Below, in pieces: positions 11,008-22,510 of a stretch of 64,000 nucleotides of DNA. Within the stretch, counting starts at the first letter, position 1. The number at the start of each line of letters is the position of its first letter. The position numbers and the translations under genes were made by a program. This DNA comes from Pardosa pseudoannulata. Lineage: Eukaryota; Arthropoda; Arachnida; Araneae; Lycosidae. The DNA lies in contig CM063509.1 of the NCBI GenBank assembly GCA_032207245.1, positions 1,206,998 to 1,270,997 on the forward strand. The letters are read 5' to 3'. The notes beneath the pieces are model-generated. The model was given only the letters and a program-made list of their open reading frames with translations. It made no database searches and was not told the origin of the DNA.

Positions 11008-13371
11008 AACTTGTATACTTGGACTGTTTAGACGCTAAAAGTCAATTTTGAGAAAGAAGCGATTTTAAGCGAACTACTCAAGCTCTCGTCATTAGACTTG
11101 CTTAAATAGCGTAAAACACGGTTTTAGGCTATACTAGAGAGTTTCATTAACGTACTTTAAGTAGTTTCGTTAATATCGTCGAACTTGTATATTTGGCCTG
11201 TTTAGACGCTAAAAGTCAATTTTGAGAAAGAAGCGATTTTAAGCGAACTACTCAAGCTCTCGTCATTAGACTTGCTTAAATAGCGTAAAACACGGTTTTA
11301 GGCTATACTAGAGAGTTTCATTAACGTACTTTAAGCAGTTTCGTTAATATCGTCGAACTTGTATATTTGGACTGTTTAGACGCTAAAAGTCAATTTTGAG
11401 AAACAAGCGATTTTAAGCGAACTACTCAAGCACTCGACATTAGACTTGCTTAAATAGCGTAAAACACGGTTTTAGGCTATACTAAGAAGTTTCATTAACG
11501 TACTTTAAGTAGTTTCGTTAATATCGTCGAACTTGTATATTTGGACTGTTTAGACGCTAAAAGTCAATTTTGAGAAACAAGCAAATTTAAGCGAACTACT
11601 CAAGCTCTCGTCATTAGACTTGCTTATATAGCGTAAAACACGGTTTTAGGCTATACTAGAGAGTTTCATTAACGTACTTTAAGTAGTTTCGTTAATATCG
11701 TCGAACTTGTATACTTGGACTGTTTAGACGCTAAAAGTCAATTTTGAGAAACAAGAAAATTTAAGCGAACTACTCAAGCTCTCGTCATTAGACTTGCTTA
11801 TATAGCGTAAAACACGGTTTTAGGCTATACTAGGAAGTTTCATTAACGTACTTTAAGTAGTTTCGTTAATATCGTCGAACTTGTATACTTGGACTGTTTA
11901 GACGCTAAAAGTCAATTTTGAGAAAGAAGCGATTTTAAGCGAACTACTCAAGCTCTCGTCATTAGACTTGCTTAAATAGCGTAAAACACGGTTTTAGGCT
12001 ATACTAGGAAGTTTCATTAACGTACTTTAAGTAGTTTCGTTAATATCGTCGAACTTGTATATTTGGACTGTTTAGACGCTAAAAGTCAATTTTGAGAAAC
12101 AAGCGATTTTAAGCGAACTACTCAAGCACTCGACATTAGACTTGCTTAAATAGCGTAAAACACGGTTTTAGGTTATACTAGAGAGTTTCATTAACGTACT
12201 TTAAGTAGTTTCGTTAATATCGTCGAACTTGTATATTTGGACTATTTAGACGCTAAATGTCAATTTTGAGAAACAAGCAAATTTAAGCGAACTATTCAAG
12301 CTCTCGTCATTAGACTTGCTTATATAGCGTAAAACACGGTTTTAGGCTATACTAGAGAGTTTCATTAACGTACTTTAAGTAGTTTCGTTAATATCGTCGA
12401 ACTTGTATATTTGGACTGTTTAGACGCTAAAAGTCAATTTTGAGAAACAAGAAAATTTAAGCGAACTACTCAAGCTCTCGTCATTAGACTTGCTTATATA
12501 GCCTAAAACACGGTTTTAGGCTATACTAGAGAGTTTCATTAACGTACTTTAAGTAGTTTCGTTAATATCGTCGAACTTGTATATTTGGCCTGTTTAGATG
12601 CTAAAAGTCAATTTTGAGAAAGAAGCGATTTTAAGCGAACTACTCAAGCTCTTGTCCTTAGACTTGCTTAAATAGCGTAAAACACGGTTTTAGGCTATAC
12701 TAAGAAGTTTCATTAACGTACTTTAAGTAGTTTCGTTAATATCGTCGAACTTGTATATTTGGACTGTTTAGACGCTAAAAGTCAATTTTGAGAAACAAGC
12801 GATTTTAAGCGAACTACTCCAGCACTCGACATTAGACTTGCTTAAATAGCGTAAAACACGGTTTTAGGCTATACTAGAGAGTTTCATTAACGTACTTTAA
12901 GCAGTTTCGTTAATATCGTCGAACTTGTATATTTGGACTGTTTAGACGCTAAAAGTCAATTTTGAGAAACAGGCGATTTTAAGCGAACTACTCAAGCTCT
13001 TGTCCTTAGACTTGCTAAAATAGCGTAAAACACGGTTTTAGGCTATACTAGAGAGTTTCATTAACGTACTTTAAGCAGTTTCGTTAATATCGTCGAACTT
13101 GTATATTTGGACTGTTTAGACGCTAAAAGTCAATTTTGAGAAACAAGCGATTTTAAGCGAACTACTCCAGCACTCGACATTAGACTTGCTTAAATAGCGT
13201 AAAACACGGTTTTAGGCTATACTAGAGAGTTTCCATAACGTACTTTAAGCAGTTTCGTTAATATCGTCGAACTTGTATATTTGGACTGTTTAGACGCTAA
13301 ATGTCAATTTTGAGAAACAAGCAAATTTAAGCGAACTATTCAAGCTCTCGTCATTAGACTTGCTTATATAG

Positions 13372-13373
13372 CG
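13372..13373. other. Junction J3 (unique): Sat-A(+) to Sat-B(+)
   Basis: Sat-A stops at TATATAGCG, the same base as in J1, and runs into GTGATACGCATTGTTCC of Sat-B in + orientation. The CG at 13372-13373 fits both sides (A TAGCG, B CACGGTGAT). This is one of only two points where A and B have the same sign, and I read it as an inversion breakpoint paired with J4. Confidence 0.85.
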
Positions 13374-14145
13374 GTGATACGCATTGTTCCATGTTTCAAC
13401 AGAAAATGGAGGAGTTATTTGGGTATATTTCCGAAAACAGCGGAAAATTCGCAAAATTCAACTACAGAAAATTTATACGTTCGCGATTCTGCTCTTATAA
13501 ACAGAATGAATTATAATAAATATAGTATCAATCTCTTCGTCTTTAAAAGACCTACACGGTGATATGCATTGTTCCATGTTTCAACAGAAAATGGAGGAGT
13601 TATTTGGGTATATTTCCGAAATCAGCGGAAAATTCGCAAAATTCAACTGCAGAAAATCTCACGTTCGCGATTCTGCTCTTATAAACATAATGAATTATAA
13701 TAAAAATAGTATCAATCCCTTCGTCTTTAAAAGACCTACACGGTGATATGCATTGTTCCATGTTTCAACAGAAAATTTAGGAGTTATTTGGGTATATTTC
13801 CGAAAACAGCGGAAAATTCGCAAAATTCAACTACAGAAAATTTACACGTTCGCGATTCTGCTCTTATAAACATAATGAATTATAATAAAAATAGTATCAA
13901 TCTCTTCGTTTTTAAAAGACCTACACGGTGATATGCATTGTTCCATGTTTCAATAGAAAATGGAGGAGTTATTTGGGTATATTTCCGAAAACAGCGGAAA
14001 ATTCGCAAAATTCAACTACAGAAAATTCACACGTTCGTGATTCTGCTCTTATAAACTGAATGAATTATAATAAATATAGTATCAATCTCTTCGTCTTTAA
14101 AAGACCTACACGTTGTTATGCATTGTTCCATGTTTCAACATTAAA
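13372..14145 (+). repeat. Sat-B block 2, + orientation (about 4.2 copies)
   Basis: Four B1-type monomers followed by the first bases of a B2 monomer (CAACATTAAA) at junction J1. The second monomer lacks two bases after CAGAAAAT, as do the copies near 22410 and 23525 (the 31290 copy shares the shortening), which suggests a shared origin. The short length fits a remnant of a longer block cut by the J3 breakpoint. Confidence 0.93.
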
Positions 14146-14146
14146 A
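14145..14146. other. Junction J1, copy 2 (inverted): Sat-B(+) to Sat-A(-)
   Basis: CAACATTAAA of B2 joins ACGCTATATAAGC of A. The diagnostic GATC is at 14188-14191. This copy also has a 4 bp local duplication next to it (GAGTAAGTAGATC against GAGTAGATC at 40405-40416). Confidence 0.9.
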
Positions 14147-16108
14147 CGCTATATAAGCAAGTCTAATGACGAGAGCTTGAGTAAGTAGATCGCTTAAATT
14201 TGCTTGTTTCTCAAAATTGACTTTTAGCATCTAAACAGGCCAAATATACAAGTTCGACGATATTAACGAAACTACTTGAAGTACGTTAATGAAACTCTCT
14301 AGTATAACCTAGAACCGTGTTGTACGCTATTTAAGCAAGTCTAATGTCGAGTGCTTGAGTAGTTCGCTTAAATTTGCTTGTTTCTCAAAATTGACATTTA
14401 GCGTCCAAATAGTCCAAATATACAAGTTCGACGATATTAACGAAACTACTTAAAGTACGTTAATGAAACTCTCTAGTATAACCTAGAACCGTGTTGTACG
14501 CTATTTAAGCAAGTCTAATGTCGAGTGCTTGAGTAGTTCGCTTAAATTTGCTTGTTTCTCAAAAATGACTTTTAGCGTCTAAACAGTCCAAATATACAAG
14601 TTCGACGATATTAACGAAACTACTTAAAGTACGTTAATGAAACTCTCTAGTATAACCTAAAACCGTGATTTACGCTATTTAAGCAAGTCTAATGACAAGA
14701 GCTTGAGTAGTTCGCTTAAAATCGCTTGTTTCTCAAAATTGACTTTTAGCATCTAAACAGGCCAAATATACAAGTTCGACGATATTAACGAAACTACTTA
14801 AAGTACGTTAATGAAACTTTCTAGTATAGCCTAAAACCGTGTTTTACGCTATTTAAGCAAGTCTAATGTCGAGTGCTGGAGTAGTTCGCTTAAAATCGCT
14901 TGTTTCACAAAATTGACTTTTAGCTTCTAAACAGTCCAAATATACAAGTTCGACGATATTAACGAAACTGCTTAAAGTACGTTAATGAAACTCTCTAGTA
15001 TAGCCTTAAACCGTGTTTTACGCTATTTAAGCAAGTCTAAGGACAAGAGCTTGAGTAGTTCGCTTAAAATCGCTTGTTTCTCAAAATTGACTTTTAGCAT
15101 CTAAACAGGCCAAATATACAAGTTCGACGATATTAACGAAACTACTTAAAGTACGTTAATGAAACTTCCTAGTATAGCCTAAAACCGTGTTTTAGGCTAT
15201 ATAAGCAAGTCTAAATACGAGAGCTTGAGTAGTTCGCTTAAATTTGCTTGTTTCTCAAAATTGACTTTTAGCGTCTAAACAGTCCAAATATACAAGTTCG
15301 ACGATATTAACGAAACTACTTAAAGTACGTTAATGAAACTCTCTAGTATAGCCTAAAACCGTGTTTTACGCTATATAAGCAAGTCTAATGACGAGAGCTT
15401 GAGTAGTTCGCTTAAATTTGCTTGTTTCTCAAAATTGACTTTTAGCGTCTAAACAGTCCAAATATACAAGTTCGACGATATTAACGAAACTACTTAAAGT
15501 ACGTTAATGAAACTCTCTAGTATAACCTAAAACCGTGTTTTACGCTATTTAATTAAGTCTAATGTCGAGTGCTTGAGTAGTTCGCTTAAAATCGCTTGTT
15601 TCTCAAAATTGACTTTTAGCGTCTAAACAGTCCAAATATACAAGTTCGACGATATTAACGAAACTACTTAAAGTACGTTAATGAATCTCTCTAGTATAGC
15701 CTAAAACCGTGTTTTACGCTATTTAAGCAAGTCTAAGGACAAGAGCTTGAGTAGTTCGCTTAAAATCGCTTCTTTCTCAAAATTGACTTTTAGCATCTAA
15801 ACAGGCCAAATATACAAGTTCGACGATATTAACGAAACTACTTAAAGTACGTTAATGAAACTTCCTAGTATAGCCTAAAACCGTGTTTTAGGCTATATAA
15901 GCAAGTCTAAATACGAGAGCTTGAGTAGTTCGCTTAAATTTGCTTGTTTCTCAAAATTGACTTTTAGCGTCTAAACAGTCCAAATATACAAGTTCGACGA
16001 TATTAACGAAACTACTTAAAGTACGTTAATGAAACTCTCTAGTATAGCCTAAAACCGTGTTTTACGCTATATAAGCAAGTCTAATGACGAGAGCTTGAGT
16101 AGTTCGCT
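14146..16108 (-). repeat. Sat-A array, - orientation, left of gap (about 11 copies)
   Basis: Reverse-complement Sat-A with a 174 bp step. The first copies after J1 share rare variants with the A block at 40375-41406: CCGTGATTTACGC at about 14663 and 40884, and TAGGCTATATAAGC followed by CTAAATACGAGAG. A 696 bp (4-monomer) direct duplication is visible: CTAAATACGAGAG at 15211 and again at 15907. The array runs into the N gap mid-monomer. Confidence 0.96.
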
Positions 16109-16208
16109 NNNNNNNNNNNNNNNNNNNNNNNNNNNNNNNNNNNNNNNNNNNNNNNNNNNNNNNNNNNNNNNNNNNNNNNNNNNNNNNNNNNNNNNNNNNN
16201 NNNNNNNN
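16109..16208. other. Assembly gap, 100 N
   Basis: Exactly 100 N, the usual placeholder for a gap of unknown size. Sat-A(-) lies on both sides, so the array continues across it with unknown length. Confidence 0.99.
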
Positions 16209-18930
16209 ATAGCATAAAACCGTGTTTTACGCTATTTAAGCTAGTGTAATGACAAGAGCTTGAGTAGTTCGCTTAAAATCGCTTGTTTCTCAAAATTGAC
16301 TTTTAGTGTCTAAACAGCCAAATATACAAGTTCGACGATATTAAGGAAACTACTTAAAGTACGTTAATGAAACTCTCCAGTATAGCCTAAAACCGTGTTT
16401 TACGCTATTTAAACAAGCCTAATGACGAGAGCTTGAGTAGTTCGCTTAAAATCGCTTGTTTCTCAAAATTGACTTTTAGCGTCTAAACAGGCCAAATATA
16501 CAAGTTCGACGATATTAACGAAACTACTTAAAGTACGTTAATGAAACTTTCTAGTATAGCCTAAAACCTTGTTTTACGCTATTTAAGCAAGTCTAATTTC
16601 GAGTGCTGGAGTAGATCGCTTAAAATCGCTTGTTTCTCAAAATTGACTTTTAGCGTCTAAACAGGCCAAATATACAAGTTCGACGATATTAACGAAACTA
16701 CTTAAAGTACGTTAATGAAACTCTCCAGTATAGCCTAAAACCGTGTTTTACGCTATTTAAGCAAGTCTAATGACAAGAGCTTGAGTAGTTCGCTTAAAAT
16801 CGCTTGTTTCTCAAAATTGACTTTTAGCGTCTAAACAGGCCAAATATACAAGTTCGACGATATTAACGAAACTACTTAAAGTACGTTAATGAAACACTCT
16901 AGTATAGCCTAAAACCGTGTTTTACGCTATTTAAGCAAGTCTAATGACAAGAGCTTGAGTAGTTCGCTTAAATTTGCTTGTTTCTCAAAATTGACTTTTA
17001 GCGTCTAAACAGGCCAAATATACAAGTTCGACGATATTAACGAAACTACTTAAAGTACGTTAATGAAACTCTAGTATAGCCTAAAACCGTGTTTTACGCT
17101 ATTTAAACAAGTCTAATGACGAGAGCTTGAGTAGTTCGCTTAAAATCGCTTGTTTCTCAAAATTGACTTTTAGCGTCTAAACAGGCCAAATATACAAGTT
17201 CGACGATATTAACGAAACTACTTAAAGTACGTTAATGAAACACTCTAGTATAGCCTAAAACCGTGTTTTACGCTATTTAAACAAGTCTAATGACAAGAGC
17301 TTGAGTAGTTCGCTTAAAATCGCTTGTTTCTCAAAATTGACTTTTAGCGTCTAAACAGGCCAAATATACAAGTTCGACGATATTAACGAAACTACTTAAA
17401 GTACGTTAATGAAACTCTCCAGTATAGCCTAAAACCGTGTTTTACGCTATTTAAGCAAGTCTAATGACGAGAGCTTGAGTAGTTCGCTTAAAATCGCTTG
17501 TTTCTCAAAATTTGACTTTTAGCGTCTAAACAGGCCAAATATACAAGTTCGACGATATTAACGAAACTACTTAAAGTACGTTAATAAAACTCTCTAGTAT
17601 AGCCTAGAACCGTGTTTTCCGCTATTTAAGCAAGTCTAATGACAAGAGCTTGAGTAGTTCGCTTAAATTTGCTTGTTTCTCAAAATTGACTTTTAGCGTC
17701 TAAACAGTCCAAATATACAAGTTCGACGATATTAACGAAACTACTTAAAGTACGTTAATGAAACTCTCTAGTATAGCCTAAAACCGTGTTTTACGCTTTA
17801 TAGGCAAGTCTAATGACGAGAGCTTGAGTAGTTCGCTTAAATTTGCTTGTTTCTCAAAATTGACTTTTAGCGTCTAAACAGTCCAAATATACAAGTTCGA
17901 CGATATTAACGAAACTACTTAAAGTACGTTAATGAAACTCTCTAGTATAGCCTAAAACCGTGTTTTACGCTGTTTAAGCAAGTCTAATGACGAGAGCTTG
18001 AGTAGTTCGCTTAAATTTGCTTGTTTCTCAAAATTGACTTTTAGCGTCTAAACAGGCCAAATATACAAGTTCGACGATATTAACGAAACTACTTAAAGTA
18101 CGTTAATGAAACTCTCTAGTATAGCCTAAAACCGTGTTTTACGCTATATAAGCAAGTCTAATGACGAGAGCTTGAGTAGTTCGCTTAAATTTGCTTGTTT
18201 CTCAAAATTGACTTTTAGCGTCTAAACAGGCCAAATATACAAGTTCGACGATATTAACGAAACTACTTAAAGTACGTTAATGAAACTCTCCAGTATAGCC
18301 TAAAACCGTGTTTTACGCTATTTAAGCAAGTCTAATGACAAGAGCTTGAGTAGTTCGCTTAAAATCGCTTGTTTCTCAAAATTGACTTTTAGCGTCTAAA
18401 CAGGCCAAATATACAAGTTCGACGATATTAACGAAACTACTTAAAGTACGTTAATGAAACTCTCCAGTATAGCCTAAAACCGTGTTTTACGCTATTTAAG
18501 CAAGTCTAATGACAAGAGCTTGAGTAGTTCGCTTAAAATCGCTTGTTTCTCAAAATTGACTTTTAGCGTCTAAACAGGCCAAATATACAAGTTCGACGAT
18601 ATTAACGAAACTACTTAAAGTACGTTAATGAAACTCTCCAGTATAGCCTAAAACCGTGTTTTACGCTATTTAAGCTAGTCTAATGACAAGAGCTTGAGTA
18701 GTTCGCTTAAATTTGCTTGTTTCTCAAAATTGACTTTGAGCGTCTGAACAGTCCAAATATACAAGTTCGACGATATTAACGAAACTACTTAAAGTACGTT
18801 AATGAAACTCTCTAGTATAGCCTAAAACCGTGTTTTACGCTATATAAGCAAGTCTAATGACGAGAGCTTGAGTAGTTCGCTTAAAATCGCTTGTTTCTCA
18901 AAATTGACTTTTAGCATCTAAACAGGCCAA

Positions 18931-18950
18931 ATATACAAAACCGTGTTTTA
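18931..18950 (-). repeat. Truncated Sat-A monomer (61 bp internal deletion)
   Basis: ATATACA runs directly into AAAACCGTG, so the part of the monomer carrying the TTCGTTAATATCG motif and the 29 bp dyad is missing. The monomer is 113 bp instead of 174. The identical breakpoint occurs in the opposite orientation at 48941. Confidence 0.85.
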
Positions 18951-19043
18951 CGCTATTTAAGCAAGTCTAATGTCGAGTGCTGGAGTAGTTCGCTTAAAAT
19001 CGCTTGTTTCTCAAAATTGACTTTTAGCGTCTAAACAGGCCAA

Positions 19044-19047
19044 ATAT
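19044..19047. other. Junction J2, copy 2 (inverted): Sat-A(-) to Sat-B(+)
   Basis: GGCCAAATATTTCCGAAAAC is the exact inverse of the junctions at 4939-4942 and 48483-48486, with the same ATAT overlap. Confidence 0.9.
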
Positions 19048-21767
19048 TTCCGAAAACAGCGGAAAATTCGCAAAATTCAACTACAGAAAATTTACACGTT
19101 CGTGATTCTGCTCTTATAAACAGAATGAATTATAATAAATATAGTATCAATCTCTTCGTCTTTAAAAGACCTACACGGTGATATGCATTGTTCCATGTTT
19201 CAACAGAAAATGGAGGAGTTATTTGAGTATATTTCCGAAATCAGCGGAAAATTCGCAAAATTCAAATACAGAAAATTCACACGTTCGTGATTCTGCTCCT
19301 ATAAACAGAATGAATTATAATAAATAAAGTATCAATCTCTTCGTCTTTAAAAGACCTACACGGTGATACGCATTGTTCCATGTTTCAACAGAAAATGGAG
19401 GAGTTTTTTTTGTATATTTCCGAAAACAGCGGAAAATTCGCAAAATTCAACTACAGAAAATTTATACGTTCGCGATTCTGCTCTTATAAACAGAATGAAT
19501 TATAATAAATATAGTATCAATCTCTTCGTCTTTAAAAGACCTACACGGTGATATGCATTGTTCCATGTTTCAACAGAAAATTTAGGAGTTATTTGGGTAT
19601 ATTTCCGAAAACAGCGGAAAATTCGAAAAATTCAACTACAGAAAATTTACACGTTCGCGATTCTGCTCTTATAAACATAATGAATTATAATAAAAATAGT
19701 ATCAATCTCTTCGTTTTTAAAAGACCTACACGGTGATATGCATTGTTCCATGTTTCAATAGAAAATGGAGGAGTTATTTGGGTATATTTCCGAAAACAGC
19801 GGAAAATTCGCAAAATTCAACTACAGAAAATTCACACGTTCGTGATTCTGCTCTTATAAACAGAATGAATTGTAATAAATATAGTATCAATCTTTTCGTC
19901 TTTAAAAGACCTACACGGTGATATGCATTGTTCCATGTTTCAACATTAAATTGAGGTGTTATTTGGGTATATTTCCAAAAACAGCGGAAAAATCGCAAAA
20001 TTAAAATAAAGAAAATTTACACGTTCGCGATTCTGCACTTATAAACATAATGAATTATAATAAATATAGTATCAATTTCTTCGTCTTTAAAAGACCTACA
20101 CGTTGATATGCATTGTTCCATGTGTCAACAGAAAATGGAGGAGTTATTTGGGTATATTTCCGAAAATAGCGAAAAATTCGCAAAATTCAACTACAGAAAA
20201 TTTACACATTCGCGATTCTGCTCTTATAAACATAATGAATTATAATAAATATAGTATCAATCTCTTCGTCTTTAAGAGACCTACACGGTGATATGCATTG
20301 TTCAATGTTTCAACATTAAATTGAGGTGTTATTTGTATATATTTCCAAAAACAGCGGAAAAATCGCAAAATTAAAATAAAGAAAATTTACACGTTCGCGA
20401 TTCTGCACTTATAAACATAATGAATTATAATAAATATAGTATCAATCTCTTTGTCTTTAAAAGACCTACACGGTGATATGCATTGTTCCATGTTTCAACA
20501 GAAAATGGAGGAGTTATTTGGGTATATTTCCGAAAACAGCGGAAAATTCGCAAAATTCAACTACAGAAAATTCACACGTTCGTGATTCTGCTCTTATAAA
20601 CAGAATGAATTATAATAAATATAGTATCAATCTCTTCGTCTTTAAAAGACCTACACGGTGATATGCATTGTTCCATGTTTCAACAGAAAATGGATTAGTT
20701 ATTTGGGTATATTTCCGAAAACAGCGGAAAATTCGCAAAATTCAACTACAGAAAATTTACACGTTCGCGATTCTGCTCTTATAAACATAATGAATTATAA
20801 TAAATATAGTATCAATCTCTTCGTCTTTAAAAGACCTACACGGTGATATGCATTGTTCCATGTTTCAACAGAAAATTTAGGAGTTATTTGGGTATATTTC
20901 CGAAAACAGCGGAAAATTCGCAAAATTCAACTACAGAAAATTCACACGTTCGTGATTCTGCTCTTATAAACAGAATGAATTATAATAAATATAGTATCAA
21001 TCTCTTCGTCTTTAAAAGACCTACACGGTGATATGCATTGTTCCATGTTTCAACATTAAATTGAGGTGTTATTTGGGTATATTTCCAAAAACAGCGGAAA
21101 AATCGCAAAATTAAAATAAAGAAAATTTACACGTTCGCGATTCTGCACTTATAAACATAATGAATTATAATAAATATAGTATCAATCTCTTCGTCTTTAA
21201 AAGACCTACACGGTGATATGCATTGTTCCATGTTTCAACAGAAAATGGAGGAGTTATTTGGGTATATTTCCGAAAACAGCGGAAAATTCGCAAAATTCAA
21301 CTACAGAAAATTTACACGTTCGTGATTCTGCTCTTATAAACAGAATGAATTATAATAAATATAGTATCAATCTCTTCGTCTTTAAAAGACCTACACGGTG
21401 ATATGCATTGTTCCATGTTTCAACAGAAAATGGAGGAGTTATTTGGGTATATTTCCGAAAACAGCGGAAAATTCGCAAAATTCAACTACAGAAAATTTAT
21501 ACGTTCGCGATTCTGCTCTTATAAACAGAATGAATTATAATAAATATAGTATCAATCTCTTCGTCTTTAAAAGACCTACACGGTGATATGCATTGTTCCA
21601 TGTTTCAACAGAAAATGGAGGAGTTATTTGGGTATATTTCCGAAAACAGCGGAAAATTCGAAAAATTCAACTACAGAAAATTTACACGTTCGCGATTCTG
21701 CTCTTATAAACATAATGAATTATAATAAATATAGTATCAATCTCTTCGTCTTTAAGAGACCTACACG

Positions 21768-22510
21768 GTGATATGCATTGTTCAATGTTTCAACATTAAA
21801 TTGAGGTGTTAGTTGTATATATTTCCAAACACAACGGAAAAATCGCAAAATTAAAATAAAGAAAATTTACACGTTCGCGATTCTGCACTTATAAACATAA
21901 TGAATTATAATAAATATAGTATCAATCTCTTTGTCTTTAAAAGACCTACATGGTGATATGCATTGTTCCATGTTTCAACAGAAAATGGAGGAGTTATTTG
22001 GGTATATTTCCGAAAACAGCGGAAAATTCGCAAAATTTAACTACAGAAAATTTACACGTTCGTGATTCTGCTCTTATAAACAGAATGAATTATAATAAAT
22101 ATAGTATCAATCTCTTCGTCTTTAAAAGACCTACACGGTGATATGCATTGTTCCATGTTTCAACAGAAAATGGAGGAGTTATTTGAGTATATTTCCGAAA
22201 ACAGCGGAAAATTCGCAAAATTCAACTACAGAAAATTCACACGTTCCTGATTCTGTTCTTATAAACAGAATGAATTATAATAAATATAGTATCAATCTCT
22301 TCGTCTTTAAAAGACCTACACGGTGATATGCATTGTTCCATGTTTCAACAGAAAATGGAAGAGTTATTTGGGTATATTTCCGAAATCAGCGGAAAATTCG
22401 CAAAATTCAACTGCAGAAAATCTCACGTTCGCGATTCTGCTCTTATAAACATAATGAATTATAATAAAAATAGTATCAATCCCTTCGTCTTTAAAAGACC
22501 TACACGGTGA
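21768..22510 (+). repeat. Marker segment of Sat-B duplicated 8.88 kb downstream
   Basis: Four consecutive monomers carry rare variants: a B2 copy with TTCAATGTTTC and GTTAGTTGTATATATTTCC, a copy with AAATTTAACTAC, a copy with GAGTATATTTCC and ACGTTCCTGATTCTGTTC, and a copy with AAATCTCACGTTCGC. The same order reappears at 30647-31389, offset 8,879 bp. Confidence 0.8.

Larger units (their letters stand above)
4939..13373 (+). repeat. Sat-A array, + orientation (about 48 copies)
   Basis: Regular 174 bp steps continue for 8.4 kb, with the same variant sites as the first A block. Small length variants occur: TAGAGAG shortened to TAGAG at 8879 and 9921, a shortened ACTTTTAGTTTCG near 6646 and 8209, and a shortened GCTTATAGCG near 10930. 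Marker monomers with TCCTTAG in place of TCATTAG recur at 8311, 9353 and 10395, a 1,042 bp hexamer. Other stretches show no single clear unit. Nothing other than satellite is present. Confidence 0.97.
16209..19047 (-). repeat. Sat-A array, - orientation, right of gap (about 16 copies)
   Basis: Many copies carry CTCTCCAGTATAG in place of CTCTCTAGTATAG. Approaching J2 it mirrors the A block to the right of 48483: it shares a 61 bp internal deletion (about 18936), the AGCATC variant, CTTTGAGCGTCTGAAC (18734-18749) and GCTAGTC (18674-18680). Spacing between these markers agrees to within 1-2 bp with the inverted copy at 48941-49204. One monomer at 17511 has an extra T. Confidence 0.96.

Noticed and set aside
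341..16108. CRISPR-like array
   Set aside because: Repeats are 174 or 185 bp and contiguous; there are no unique spacers and no cas genes. Eukaryotic satellite is the simpler reading.
19774..19998. A 74-codon frame on the minus strand within Sat-B
   Set aside because: It spans a B1/B2 boundary and is the antisense of the repeat, with no conservation in neighbouring monomers.
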